Origin: Bedellia somnulentella
Taxonomy: Eukaryota; Arthropoda; Insecta; Lepidoptera; Bedelliidae
Assembly (NCBI GenBank): GCA_963576735.1
Contig: OY755190.1
Location: 6,503,695 to 6,567,694, forward strand
Direction: 5' to 3'
Length of the DNA stretch: 64,000 nt
Position 1 is the stretch's first letter. Each line of letters begins with the position of its first letter. A program made the translations under genes and the position numbers. This document shows positions 1 to 10,894 of the stretch, piece after piece. A model generated the notes under the pieces. That model saw only the letters and a list, made by a program, of their open reading frames with translations, was not told the DNA's origin and did not search any database.

Positions 1-131
1 CGCTGGCCCTGTGGCCTGTGCGGCTTCACCATGACTTTAAGTGTGCCGGGCAGCTGAGGGCCGCCCTGGCGGGGCAAAGGAGTGTAACTAAGCTAAATCG
101 GATAGAAACCCTGCTGTGTACCAATTTATAA
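1..131. other. GC-rich window edge, possible end of an exon
   Basis: The first ~100 bases are much richer in G+C than what follows. A plus-strand frame stays open from base 3 to a TAA at 129-131, which would fit the 3' end of a coding exon running in from the left. No family was recognised, and the minus strand is also partly open, so this may not be coding. Confidence 0.2.
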
Positions 132-325
132 TTTGTATCTATGCTTAACTCGAAAAGCAATTACACTCCGCGATGTAGAAATAAGTGAGACGCTGCTATG
201 AGCGAGTGAGTCCGCAGTAGTGTGTGCTCTAACATGACTCACACATATCTGTAAACAGATTATATTTTGGATCTCCTAGTTCGAAACTATTAATAAATAT
301 CTTATAAATACATATCAATTTTACT

Positions 326-575
326 TACTTACTAATACTCACGCTCATTGGGGTAGGCAGAGACTACCGATCGCCACTTTGCACTTTCTTGACAAATATC
401 TCTTGCTTCCCTTACATTCATTATATTTCTTATGCATGCTCTTTTATTCTTCTCACATATCACTTTGCCTTTATTAGAACTGTTTAGATCTGGTCTACAA
501 ACGTTTTACGAGGCCGTCCTCTTCTAACTATACCATCCACATAGGCTCTTTATATCTCTTTCGCTACTTTATTTT
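326..575 (-). mobile_element. LINE-Y 3' fragment (degenerate)
   Basis: On the minus strand this matches the 3' end of the LINE best seen at 47818-48315: the GTAGGCAGAGACTA block (plus-strand reading) near the tail, then the CGTCCTCTTCTAACTAT and ACATAGGCTCTTTATATCTC blocks. Coding is broken by indels. It is 5' truncated. Confidence 0.6.
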
Positions 576-576
576 A

Positions 577-1916
577 AATTTTCTATTTCCTAAAATAATC
601 AAATATACATTACAGATTGGCACATTTCATTCCTTGACTTGACTTGACTATGACCTTGATCGCCCTAGTAAGAAGCCACCTCATTTGATTTCATATAATC
701 AAAGGAAAACCTGATATGAATACAATCTGACCTGAGACAGTAAAATTGTCCCACTTGGCCATTCAGAACTAATTGATACAAATAAAACCCTCTATATCAA
801 ACAGCTCTCATATTAATGATATAAAACAAGAGTACCACAGATTATGTAAAAAATGCCGACTGGCACCTTTAAAGTCTGACTCAAAGACAGTTACAGCTAC
901 GTCTGTGATCAGGAAATAGAAATTAATTAAAATTAAATGAGTTTATTTTGAAATTTTCCGACTAATCACAGCGCAGCTCTTTTGAATTTCTAAAGATTTT
1001 TTCTGATTGGCCGGTTTGAAAAAAATCCGACCAATCACAGCGCATCTCTGATCGACTAAAGTTTGCGTGCGCTTATGCCACTCAAGCAAAGTCAAGCCAA
1101 AATCGAAACCTTGAAATTCTGTAACAATTAACTTAATCCAGTTACATCAGATGTCTGAATTTTGTGCACACCACGGCCGCGAACAGTACAAAACGATACC
1201 TGAATCAAATTTCTAGTTTAACTCATCGCGTCACAGGCTTCCGGGCAAGAAAGAGGCTTACATAAATAATATATAAAGATATTGAGTCTTATGCGGTAGG
1301 CCACTTCTTTGTGATCAAACTCCTCTGGAACGTGGACATTGCTAACTATCGTAAGGGGTCGTAATGTTGTGATCGAACCCATCACTGAGGAGTAATTACC
1401 GAGAAACTATTTTCCCATTGTTGTCAATAGAAAAAACTTAATGATTTCTTATTGAGAGCACGGCTTAAAGCTTAAGGCCGACTGAACAGATAGTAAAAAG
1501 ACTGAGGTTTATCTTACTCGCTCAGCTCAATTCATTTCAATCTCAATTTGGATTCCTAGTGTATAGATTCTTCGTAACAGACTGCTCATTGGAGTCTAGA
1601 TACCCACATCGTGGGCTTGGTTTTTTATTATGCAAAAGTTGAATAATTATAAAGATAAACATTGGTTCATTCTCAAACGTTCGCGCCAAAGGGTAACTAC
1701 TAAATAGTAGTAAATAATATTACTGACTTAACGTCACGGTGTTCAGAGTACCCTCCTTTTGGCTAAATGAAAAGTTCCGACTTAGAACACCTCATAAGTA
1801 AATGTCACAGAATAATCGGAATAATTAGTAACTCTTTTGAGGATACTAATTTTGTTTTTGGTAAAACTATAGAAGCATCTGACAAACGATTACAAATATA
1901 ACTCAATTTCGTAGGA
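577..1916. other. Intergenic AT-rich stretch
   Basis: No long open frame or recognisable repeat was found. A 25-bp direct repeat built on AATCACAGCGCA lies at about 957-981 and 1027-1051, with CCAAT-like and GATTGG motifs between the copies. Confidence 0.4.
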
Positions 1917-1922
1917 TACTTT

Positions 1923-1961
1923 AGTCTAATCCAGGTGGATTTAATCCACCTGGATTAGACT
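1923..1961. repeat. Perfect 39-bp palindrome
   Basis: Two 19-bp arms, AGTCTAATCCAGGTGGATT and its exact reverse complement, are separated by a single T at 1942. No other feature explains it. It could extrude as a cruciform; a microRNA is unlikely with so short a centre. Confidence 0.85.
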
Positions 1962-2049
1962 GAATAAGTGATTATCCGGGTTATCCTTATTAGTTATGGT
2001 GGACCATCTGTAAATTTAGATTATTTCCTGCATATAAGGGCATGTAAAG

Positions 2050-2184
2050 CTGTAGTGCCCTGACTAATATCACAGTAGTTACAAGTTCTTAGTCTGCCAA
2101 CGCCCACTAGGCCAGCGTGGTGGACAGTGACCAAATGATCACACCCACTTTATTGGAAACATATATAGGCTATGACGATGGCAC
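2050..2184 (+). repeat. 3' portion of a SINE like the one at 36490
   Basis: The order of motifs (CACAGTAGT, TCTGCCAACGCCCACTAGGCCAGCG, GGACAGTGACCAAA, then ACATATATAGGCTATGACGATG) parallels that at 36600-36752. The head is missing or too diverged to recognise. Confidence 0.45.
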
Positions 2185-2218
2185 ATGCTCTTCGTTGTCC
2201 GTCTTCTCTCTTTGATTT
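2185..2218 (+). repeat. 34-bp motif repeated at 3085-3118
   Basis: ATGCTCTTCGTTGTCCGTCT continuing to TTTGATTT occurs here and at 3085-3118 with one mismatch, 900 bp apart and in the same orientation. It directly follows SINE sequence in both places, so it may be duplicated host flank. Confidence 0.6.
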
Positions 2219-2607
2219 AGTCTGAGACGAAATCATGCGATTTCGGTGGTTCTCAAATAATATAGACAGTAAATATTTTATCACCGACACAGCCGTGCAG
2301 CGGATATGAGCACTCATAAAATGTGATGCGATTCGTACTTTATTCCTTTATTTCTTTAAGATTTGGCGGTGATCAGTTGAAGGTTGAAAAAACTAGTATT
2401 TAAGTTGTGTATTATTCATACTTTTTCAATATTAGACATGCCCACACTGCATGAGTTACAAATTTCCATTGAGGTCGGAAAACACAATCGATTGATTTAA
2501 TTATTTTCATGCATTTTTTTATGTATTACCTTCAAACGCTGCCTGATGGAGGATTTGTCACAAAGGAAATTTGACACATGAATTATTACAATAAACTCAG
2601 CTCGAGT

Positions 2608-2707
2608 CTAAGTTTCCACTTCCAAATATGTCTAAAGGGTTTCTAGCTCTGAAGCTCTGGCTACCTCTTTTTGGTATTTGTGGCCGCGATTTTATGTATG
2701 TATATAC
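2608..2707 (+). repeat. SINE-G, 5'-truncated
   Basis: This holds the last ~100 bp of SINE-G, from CCACTTCCAAATATG through CTCTGGCTACC to the TATG tail, which runs into TATG/TACA simple sequence up to about 2775. Confidence 0.7.
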
Positions 2708-2946
2708 ATACGTACATACATAAACATACATACACATAATATACATATACATACACATGTGTATGTATATGTATAAGGAACATTTAAGGCTTTCGTTAAT
2801 CACTATCACTGCCCACCTCCTAAAATTTTTAGCACGATGATATAAGCACAGCATATATTTCTGAAGTTACCGCCATTACCAGCCATCTTTTCTAAGCGAT
2901 CTTTTCCCCACTCGCACATCGAAAGTGGCCAAGAAATTATACAAAT

Positions 2947-3075
2947 AAGATATCCATGCAAAACGCGGGTACTCTGAACACCAGGTGACAAAGTCACGTG
3001 ATGTTCAGAAGTATTAGTACCTCTGCCAACCCCTTCGGGGATATTCGGCGTGAACGTTTATGTTTATGTTTGATT
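2947..3075 (+). repeat. SINE-T, 3' end only
   Basis: It runs from CATGCAAAACGCGGGTACTC through CACCAGGTGACAAAG and CCCCTTCGGGGATATTCGG to CGTGAACGTTTATGTTTATG. The tRNA-like head is absent. Confidence 0.8.
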
Positions 3076-3140
3076 TCCTCTTCTATGCTCTTCGTTGTCC
3101 GTCTTCTCTTTTTGATTTCTCTTTTTAGTTTGAATAATAT

Positions 3141-3353
3141 TACATACATAAATATACTCACGGCTATAAATCCCTTGAAGGATCGACAGAGTTTCAGAAT
3201 CAGAAAATTCTTTAGCTTTAGGTTAGCGGGGAAACGAAACATTTATACTACAACAAATAATTTTGGTGATAGATCTCTAACTGCATCGCCCAAAAAGCAC
3301 TTAAAAGCCCCGCTCTTACGATCACCCATGGAAAGAAAGGGGAATAAGTATTA
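3141..3353 (-). repeat. SINE-G, diverged
   Basis: It reads tail-first: ATACATAAATATACTCACGGC, then CTCTAACTGCATCGCCCAAAA and CACCCATGG. The expected head beyond AGAAAGGGG is missing. Confidence 0.75.
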
Positions 3354-3431
3354 ACTTTGGTATATATTTATTAGTATAGATAAACAATGGTTTGTACTTG
3401 TACTTCCTTATTTACATAAAAAAGGGCTCAG

Positions 3432-3530
3432 ATACCACGCCATGAGATGCCTTTGGGGTGGGCAGAGACTATAAATTCATATTCACATTTACAGTCATCA
3501 TACATTCTTACTATTTAAAACTATTTGATT
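3432..3530 (-). mobile_element. Possible LINE-Y tail fragment
   Basis: CACGCCATGAGATGCCTTTG followed by GGTGGGCAGAGACTATA resembles the LINE-Y 3' end on the minus strand. The match is short. Confidence 0.35.
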
Positions 3531-3573
3531 TCAGGTTTCCTCCATGGTCTAATTCTACAATATTCATGAATTC

Positions 3574-3821
3574 ATACAAACATACATATAATCACGGGCA
3601 TAAATCCAAAAAAAGGGGTAGCTAGTCCTTTAGAGATAGAAACTCTTCAGCCACGTTTTGTAGTTGATAGGGGCAAGATGGTAGAAATAAAGTATCGTCG
3701 GTGATGGGTCTCCAAACGCATTGCCCAAAGACCACTTAAAAACGCCTCATACCCTTAGTCTCCTTATACGACACCCGTGGTTAGAAAGGGGTAGTGACAT
3801 TCTAAGCCGGCACTACACATC
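3574..3821 (-). repeat. SINE-G, near full length
   Basis: It runs from the tail (ACATACATATAATCACGGGC) to the head (CTAAGCCGGCACTACAC), with the central GATGGGTCTCCAAACGCATT block present. Confidence 0.85.
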
Positions 3822-4167
3822 TACTGATAATACCATTTACATAATACATTGTAAGCTCATCGCTACTCGTATACCCAAATCGGTTAATACAACATATGGA
3901 CAACAATACCCAGTTAATGATACCGAAACCGCAATTTGAATGGAGTCGAACACAACAAGCATAGCTGACCGCAAAGGATGTGCAAATTACTAATTACCTT
4001 TGTTGGTGGTAGAAAAAAAACCATTTCTTTTTTCTTGGGACGGTTTTTTTGACAGAATTACCGTTGGCCGTATTCCAGTAATTTTATATTAATAAGGCTC
4101 TGTCTTTGAGACGTAAGTATGTCGATGTAATAAGTTTTAGTATTTAGTATCCCTCTGTTTTATATTA

Positions 4168-4411
4168 GCTGTGTAGTGTAGGACTAGAATAGCACTACCC
4201 CTTTCTACCCACGGGTATCGTGAGAGGTTACTAACGGTGTGGGGCTTTTTTAAGTGGTTATTGGGCGATGCGCTTGGAGGCCCATCACCAACAATACTTT
4301 ATTTCTACCATCTTCTCCCCTATCAACTTCAAAAAGTGGCTAAGGAGTTTCTAGTTCTGAAGCTCTGGCTACCCCTGTAGGGATTTATGGCTGTGAGTAT
4401 ATGTATGTATG
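4168..4411 (+). repeat. SINE-G, near full length
   Basis: It runs from GCTGTGTAGTGTAGGACTAG to GCTGTGAGTATATGTATG and is moderately diverged from the youngest copies. Confidence 0.85.
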
Positions 4412-4478
4412 ATTTATATTAAGGTAAGCGTGCGTCAATTCAAATAAAAATGATAAAGCTTTTTTGTCTCACTTTGAC

Positions 4479-5010
4479 AGCCTTGATAGCTCAGTTGGTA
4501 GACCACCGTTTTTAATGCAGGAGACATGAGTTTTAATCCTGAGTCGGGTCTACGCCAGTGTCAGTGTGATATTTTCTTCATTCATATGTACATATACTAC
4601 ATACATATACTCACGGCTATATTTCCCTAGAAGGGGTATTATAAATTCCTTAGCCACTTTTGGAAGTTGAGTGGGGAAAAGATGGTAAAAATAAAGGTTT
4701 TTGGTCATGGGTCTCCAACCGCATCGCCCAAAAATCCAATAAAAAGCCCCAATACCCTTAGTCGCCTCTTACGACACCCATGGGTAGGAAGTGGTAGCGA
4801 CATTCTAAGCCGGCACTACACGGCAAAGCCGGCACTACACGGCATATGTGTGGTTAATTTTTAAAGGTTCTTAACGGTAAGGGAAAATATAATGTCGAAC
4901 CCACATGGCTAGAGTTGTCAAAGAGTATGCACTGTCAGAGCAGAACGTGGGTACTCTGAACACCAGATGACAATAGTCTCTCGTGATGCTCAGAAGTAAT
5001 AGCACCTTAT
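4479..5010 (+). repeat. SINE-T split by a SINE-G
   Basis: The tRNA-like head (CCTTGATAGCTCAGTTGGTAG and the box-B-like GTTTTAATCC) lies at 4479-4582. The body resumes at CATATGTGTGGTTAATTT (4843) and runs to 5010. A minus-strand SINE-G sits between them, and CATATGT is duplicated at 4583-4589 and 4843-4849. The SINE-T is therefore older than the SINE-G. Its 3' end is diverged. Confidence 0.8.
4590..4842 (-). repeat. SINE-G inserted in a SINE-T
   Basis: A full-length copy flanked by the 7-bp duplication CATATGT. Its head end carries a local duplication of about 17 bp (GCCGGCACTACACGGCA twice). Confidence 0.85.
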
Positions 5011-5106
5011 CGAAAACGTTGATTTTGAGTATAAAATAAAGTAAGCAATAAGAATATCAGATACTTTAAAATTTAAAAGTAATCATGATAATGAGAATCA
5101 TCATTT

Positions 5107-5735
5107 CCAAAAAAGGCTGAGGAATTTCTAATACCTTAGCTCTGGCTACCCCTTCTAGGGATTTATTTGTTGTTGTTGTTGTTGTTGTCGTCCTATGGCA
5201 CCCCACTGGTGCACAGGGCCTGCACAAGCTCCCGCCACGCCTTCCTGTCTGCCGCGACTTCCCAGGCCGCACTCCAACTCTGTCCCGCCGCTCGCAGCTC
5301 GCTCTCCACGCTCCGGCGCCAAGTGTGTACGGGACGGCCGCGGGCTCGCTTGCCGTCCGGTGGTTTCCACTCGAATGCGATGCTGGCGTTTGTGGTCGCT
5401 CTTCGAAATGTGTGCCCCATCCACCTCCATTTTCTCAGTGCGATGTCAGTCACAACTGGAGTCTGCTGGCATTGGTTCCACAGGTCCACGTTCCGGATTG
5501 TCATTGGCCAGTAAATGCGGAGGATTGACCTCAGGGACTTGTTGACGAAAACTTGGAGCTTATTCGTCAGCCCCTTTGTCACTCTCCACGTTTCACAGCC
5601 AAAGAGCAGAACGGATTTCACCACGGATTCGAAGAGGGAGATCTTTACTCGACGGGAAAGGACATTTGACTCCCAGACAGGTCTCAGTTGGGCAGGGATT
5701 TATAGCCGTGAATATATGTATGTATGTATGTATGA
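5107..5735 (+). repeat. SINE-G fragment split by a LINE
   Basis: The SINE-G 3' half (CCAAAAAAGGCTGAGGAATT to CTAGGGATTTAT) occupies 5107-5166. Its last part, AGGGATTTATAGCCGTGAATA with the TATG tail, continues at 5694-5735. The intervening 527 bp are a minus-strand LINE end. Confidence 0.85.
5167..5693 (-). mobile_element. 5'-truncated non-LTR retrotransposon (RTE-like) with target duplication
   Basis: The minus-strand frame 5624-5193 encodes 143 residues resembling the C-terminus of an RTE-type reverse transcriptase: FGCETW near the start, then RWMGHTFRR and RARGRP, a basic and Trp-rich end. The 3' tail is a CAA repeat (TTG run on the plus strand at 5166-5187). The target duplication AGGGATTTAT lies at 5157-5166 and 5694-5703. 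The catalytic domain is absent, so the copy is dead on arrival. The exact clade is inferred. Confidence 0.8.
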
Positions 5736-5738
5736 GAA

Positions 5739-5845
5739 TCATCATCATCAGCCAGTAGACACTCTGCACATAGGCCTTCCCCAAAGATCTCCACAACGAC
5801 CGGTCCTGTGCTGCCCTCATCTATCGGCTTCCCGCGACCTTGACT
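5739..5845 (-). mobile_element. LINE 3'-end fragment ending in (ATG)n
   Basis: On the minus strand it encodes MRAAQDRSLWRSLGKAYVQ, a C-terminal motif of lepidopteran LINEs, and ends in a short ATG/ATC run. Homologous pieces lie at 13432-13543 (-) and 57957-58021 (+). Confidence 0.65.
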
Positions 5846-6186
5846 TGGTCTTTGTCATCAATTCAAGTAGAATAAAAAACATATTTGATATGTATAAGCA
5901 AAATTGTGCTACAGTTTTTTTTTATATCGTGTTAAGGTATCGCGTGCGAGCTTTCGGTTTTTTTGTACTTCCGTTAATACTTTTTGGTGATACATTTCTC
6001 AATACAAAAGCGTGAATATTTATGATTTAAAGAAAGATTCGAAAGAAATGATTTAGTAATGTGATAGAAGTTATAGCTACTCTGCCACTGCATATACTGG
6101 ATTAGGAAACGGATATAGTAACATTTAACACTAAGAAAATTCACTACAATGAGTATAAAAAATATTACTATAGATTACATAAACAT

Positions 6187-6424
6187 AACATAAACATAAA
6201 CGTTCACGCCGCATATCCCCGAAGGGGTTGGCAGAGGTACTAATACTTCTGAACATCACGTGACTTTGTCACCTGGTGTTCAGAGTACACACGTTTTGCA
6301 TGGACAGTATACTCACGTGATAGGGGGCAGGCCTATCGCCGTTTTGTACGAATACACTGTCACATGACTAGGTAAGTACAACTCAGCCATGTGGGTTTCC
6401 TCACGATGTTTTCCCTCACCGTTT
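6187..6424 (-). repeat. SINE-T lacking its tRNA head
   Basis: The tail (AACATAAACATAAACG) and body are complete to TTCCCTCACCGTT, where it stops. The sequence is close to the young copies. Confidence 0.9.
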
Positions 6425-6471
6425 ACTATAGATTAATATAAACAAAAATATAAATTAATGCAATCGTAATA

Positions 6472-6563
6472 TATCAGTGGGTAGAAAACCGTTAAACGTG
6501 CAGGTGATGAGGGTTCAAATCCCGGGTCGGTCTTTTCTTAAGTCATATGATGAATTTATCATG
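6472..6563 (+). repeat. SINE-T head fragment
   Basis: GTGGGTAGAAAACCG, then GGGTTCAAATCCCGGGTCGG and ATTTATCATGGTTG match the first ~100 bp of SINE-T. It faces the inverted fragment at 6625-6814. Confidence 0.7.
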
Positions 6564-6624
6564 GTTGTTTTTAGTAAGGGGAATTATCCTTAGTAAACCC
6601 ACATGACGTGAGACATGGGGGTTT

Positions 6625-6814
6625 ACTAAGTCACACTGTCACATGTGTAGTACTTAAGTTGTACAACTTATCCATGTGTGTTTCCTCACGATGTTTTTTC
6701 TCACCACACATATTTCATTAAAAAAAACAAATTGGTGTAGACCCGACCTGGTATGTGAACCCTCATTGCCTGCATTATAAGCGGTGTTCTACCTAGTGAG
6801 CTATCACGGCTGTT
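6625..6814 (-). repeat. SINE-T 5' half
   Basis: It runs from CACTGTCACATG to the tRNA-like head GAGCTATCACGGCTG in inverted orientation, with a partly deleted body. Together with 6472-6563 it makes a head-outward inverted pair. Confidence 0.7.
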
Positions 6815-6878
6815 TCGTAAAAGTATTAAGAATATACAATTGAAACATTTCGAAAATGCGAATCTTGGTAAATCCTTT

Positions 6879-7375
6879 TTAACCGACTTCAAAAAAGGAG
6901 GTTCTCAGTTCAATTGTTTGTATGTATGTATGTATGTATGTATGTATGTATGTATAATTGTCCGCGATTATCTCGAGTTTGGCTTAAGCTATTTGGATGC
7001 GGTTTTCAGGACAGTATTCGTTACATTTAGGAGAAGGTTTTAGTGCCTTAACCGACCAAAAAAAGAAAGGAGGTTCTGTGTTTGACCTGTATGTATGTCT
7101 GTTGGTCCGCGATTATCTCACGTTTGGCTTAAGCTATTTGGATGCGGTTTTCAGAAAAGTATTCGTTACATTTAGGAGAAGGTTTTAGTGCCTTAACCGA
7201 CCAAAAAAAAAGGAGGTTCTGTGTTTGACCTGTATGTATGTCTGTTGGTCCGCGATTATCTCACGTTTGGCTTAAGCTATTTGGATGCGGTTTTCAGAAA
7301 AGTATTCGTTACATTTAGAAGATGGGTTAAAAGTTCTTTCACCGACTCGAAAAAAAGGAAGTTTCTTAGTTTGAA
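6879..7375. repeat. Minisatellite, about 145-bp unit, three copies plus a partial
   Basis: Units begin AACCGACTTCAAAAAAGGAG (6879), AACCGACCAAAAAAAG (7049), AACCGACCAAAAAAAAAG (7194) and a partial CACCGACTCG (7340). The spacing is about 170, 145 and 145 bp. The first unit carries an expanded TATG run (6919-6954), which explains its extra length. Units two and three are nearly identical, so the amplification is recent. Short open frames here are artefacts of the repeat. Confidence 0.85.
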
Positions 7376-7806
7376 ATATAAGTATGTATGTAAAGTTATC
7401 AATACTAGACAGAAATTTATCAATATATGTTAATAAAGTTTTTTTATTGGTAATAAACAGAGTTACTAAATTATTGAAAAGAAAAGTATATAAAAACATG
7501 AATAAATTACTCTTAATTATATTAAACAAAAAAATATATATTGCAACATCATGTTTTTCATCCTGGTCATTTCAATCAAGGCGCTTTCGTCATGGGGAAT
7601 TTCGCGCTTTCGGAATGGTCTTAACCATTTAAGTAATTTCTTTGAATCCATATCACTTAAAGCCATCTCATCAAGGGATTTTACTCGACTCAACGCTACA
7701 TATATATAAGAGTGTTTCTTCGCATTTGTGATAGGTGAACTTCTCTTTGCTCATCTGTTTCGGCAGCAAGAGCAGCACGCTGACGATATCTCTCATTCTG
7801 AAGACA

Positions 7807-8058
7807 TATGTGTGGTTAATTTATCATGGTTGTTAACGGTGAGGGAAAACATCGTGAGGAAACCCACATGGCTGAGTTGTACTTAGTCATGTGACAGTGT
7901 ATTCGTACAAAACGGCGATAGGCCTGCCCCCTATCACGTGAGTACACTGTCCATGCAAAACGTGGGTACTCTGAACACCAGGTGACAAAGTCACGTGATG
8001 TTCAGAAGTATTAGTACCTCTGCCAACCCCTTCGGGGATATGCGGCGTGAACGTTTAT
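7807..8058 (+). repeat. SINE-T without head
   Basis: It runs from CATATGTGTGGTTAATTTATC to GCGGCGTGAACGTTTATG. The body is almost identical to the copies at 31021 and 45222. Confidence 0.9.
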
Positions 8059-8261
8059 GCTTATGCTATGCTTTTCTATCTAGGCCCGCAGGTAAACAAA
8101 ATAGTAACAAGTAAGCTAAAGTCATTATAACAAATATTATAACTACCTGTTAAAAAAACTATAAAATAAACGGACAGTAAAACTTATCACTCAAAAACTA
8201 TCACTAATTTACTAAAAAAACTCAGAGTGATTTAAGAACTTATCACTAAAAAGTATAAAAT

Positions 8262-9242
8262 AAAAAACAAAAACAAAAACTTCAAATTAAAAACTAAACA
8301 GAAAAATTAAATATTATTATTTTTTATTTAAAAAAGAACCGCCTTCAAAAATCCAACTGAAAAGTATAAAATAATTTTTATTTATTTTATTCTTCTTCTT
8401 CTTTTTGAAGTCGGTGCCAAACAGACAAATCCAAAATGAAAATTGCTACATAGAGAAAACCATACGAATAATAAATCAATCGATAGTGCCTCAACAACAG
8501 TAGGTAACACAATTGCGCTCAAAAATCAAGAAATTTCTTCCGCTCGCAACGACGTCGCTTTATAAAGGATGGAATTGGGGGACAGTGAGCGGTGCTTAGC
8601 CTGGTGTGCATGCGTCGCGTCGCACTCCGCAGAGAAATTCTCATAATATACATGTCACCGTAAAACTGTAAATACTAGTAAATTATAATTTTAGATAGAT
8701 AGCGAGATAGTAAACTAACGTTAGGTTAGGTTATGTAAGATTATCAGATTTCAAACTAACGGAATTAACAATTCGACAGAGACATGCATGCACCGAGTTG
8801 GCACAACCAATACTTCTAACACTTTTTAAAAAGACGATCGAGAATCTAAATCACTACATAGTATAAAACAAAGTCGCTTTCTCTCTCCCTGTCTGGGATA
8901 TACGGACATCCTTATGTATACTTTAATCTGTAAAACTACGAAATGAATTTTAATGCGATTTTTTTTATTAATTGATTAAAAAGGAAGGTTTATAAGGATG
9001 ACATACGCTGATGGGGTGGAAAACTCACTCAACTTGGGCGGGCCACTAATATTCGTTCTTCTTTGTCATGAAAATTGGTTTGGCACCGACTTCAAAAAGA
9101 AGAAGAAGAATAAAAAAATAAATAAAAATTATTTTATACTTTTCAGTTGGATTTTTGAAGGCGGTTCTTTTTTAAATAAAAAATAATAATATTTAATTTT
9201 TCTGTTTAGTTTTTAATTTGAAGTTTTTGTTTTTGTTTTTTT
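8262..9242. mobile_element. Foldback (long inverted repeat) element
   Basis: The left arm (8262-8422) and right arm (9078-9242) are near-perfect inverted copies of about 160 bp. They run from AAAAAACAAAAACAAAAACT outside to GAAGTCGGTGCCAAAC at the inner edges. The ~655-bp centre has no long frame. The inner motif GTCGGTGCC is shared with the inverted repeat at 56040-56940, so both belong to one superfamily. No transposase is present, so it is non-autonomous. Confidence 0.85.
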
Positions 9243-9352
9243 TACTAAAATGCTTACATCAGGTTCCACCAAACAAATTTACAAAAAGAATTCAGTGATT
9301 CTAGAAGTTTTGTTTACAGGGATCCCATTGCATGATAGCTATCACAGTATTT

Positions 9353-9664
9353 TAATAACAACTGTGACAGCTGAGTGGGGAGAACCACCACCTATAATTC
9401 AGAGGTATGGGTTCCAATCTCAGGCCTACACTAGTACATCTTTTCTATAGTCATATCTGTGGTTAATTTATCTCAGGTGTGAGGGTAAACTTTGCAAGAA
9501 AACCCACATTGCTGTGTTTTGCATTGTTTATTCATGAGACCGTGCGTACGAAACGGTGATAAACCTGCACCATATCACATGAGTACAGTGCCCAAGCAAA
9601 ACGTGGATACTCTGAACACCATGTGAACATTAATATTCGGGTAGGCGTGAACGTTTGAGTCTTG
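9353..9664 (+). repeat. SINE-T, old copy
   Basis: All parts are recognisable but diverged: a head-like GTGACAGCTGAGTGGGGAG, GGTTCCAATCTCAGG, then GGTTAATTTATC, CAAAACGTGGATACTCTG and GGCGTGAACGTTTGAG. Part of the 3' body is deleted. Confidence 0.8.
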
Positions 9665-10741
9665 GGTAAGAAAATACTTTGTAGCTTTCCTCACGTTTTT
9701 TTCTTAGTTGAGATTCCATATAAATGTTCTACTATTTTTATACCTTATAAAAGTTTTTACTCTTAGGTTTTATAACAGATTGAACGCTTCCAACTCCAAG
9801 ACGATAAACGTTATAATTTTATTTAATGTTTTTTGTTCCAAATATTATAGCAAATAGCTTTTAATAAAGACACTTTATTTTTCATACTGGATCTGAATAC
9901 AAATTATATTTATTTCACAATTTACGGTTTTATTATTACAAAATTTTCTGACCAACTGTTTGTTAATATGTCGTTTCAAAAATGCTTTCAATTGAAAGAA
10001 TTACCTTTTCAAAATATAAAACCTTAAATGGCTATTAGTCCATAAAAGTGACCGCTAAAGATCTCTTAGTAAACAAAGTATTCCCTGTTAACCACAAACG
10101 GTCGAGCAGATTCGAAGCGGTCTTTTTGACTGCTTCCCGCATCATTACATTAAACCGTCATGATTCAGCTTACCTTAAAATTAAGTAAGTCTTTTGTCAA
10201 AATAAACCACACACCGGTAGATTGCGCGGCTGCAAGATGCCGTATCCTGAACTTTGTTGCACAATCAATATTTAAGAAAACAAAACCAATGTCAAAGCAT
10301 TGTCATAATTGTCACAAAATATGTCATATTAATAGCACTTCATGTTTCTTTTCTTCATATTTTGTTCGCTTAACATTCAATTATTTTTAATACATGTCTT
10401 AAATCATTAAACCTCATTTTATTTTAATTTATACTATAATTATTTTAAAATCAAAGGATTTAAAAATAAACAATTAAACATTGTTATTTAAACAAATAAA
10501 CATATGCTTTAAAAGTTGTTATTGTTGAAATAAAATCAATAAATCTAGCTAGGTGGTCTTTTTAATCGACTGCGGGTCGCAGACACAAGAGAAATGTTTT
10601 ACCCAAGTCATTTTCCGTTTTATGGTAAATTCTTGTTCAATGTAATTTATTTAGACTATTCACTAGAAACCTATTAATGCCACAGGGTAATGTGTACTTT
10701 AATTTGGTTATGTAATGATTTAATCTATCTCTTACCCCTGT
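9665..10741. other. AT-rich intergenic stretch
   Basis: I see no repeat family or credible gene. A 76-codon frame at 10160-10390 has AT-driven composition and no recognisable domain. Confidence 0.4.
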
Positions 10742-10885
10742 TTCTGTTAGGGGTTGCGGGTTCAATGCGCGCTGTGAGCAAAATTTTTTGTGATGAGCAT
10801 AAATGATTATTTCTCAGTCGTAGATGTTATTTATACGTGTATTATATAATACTAAATATATCGTTGTGCTAGTATCACATTATAC
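10742..10885 (+). repeat. Second tRNA-derived SINE family, 5'-truncated
   Basis: GGGTTGCGGGTTCAATGCGC is a box-B-like region. It is followed by GATGAGCATAAATGATTATTT and TTATTTATACGTGTATTATA, matching 47083-47243 base for base over long runs. Confidence 0.65.
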
Positions 10886-10894
10886 AAATTTTCA

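Noticed and set aside
1300..1430. tRNA-like words (GTGATCGAACCCATCACTG)
   Set aside because: A T-arm-like match only; no D arm, acceptor or box A at the right distance.
6997..7433. Short similar proteins repeated in tandem
   Set aside because: They are translations of the minisatellite; no start context, no domain, and they change with unit length.
10160..10390. 76-codon open frame
   Set aside because: Low-complexity AT-rich composition, no recognisable motif, no neighbouring gene structure.
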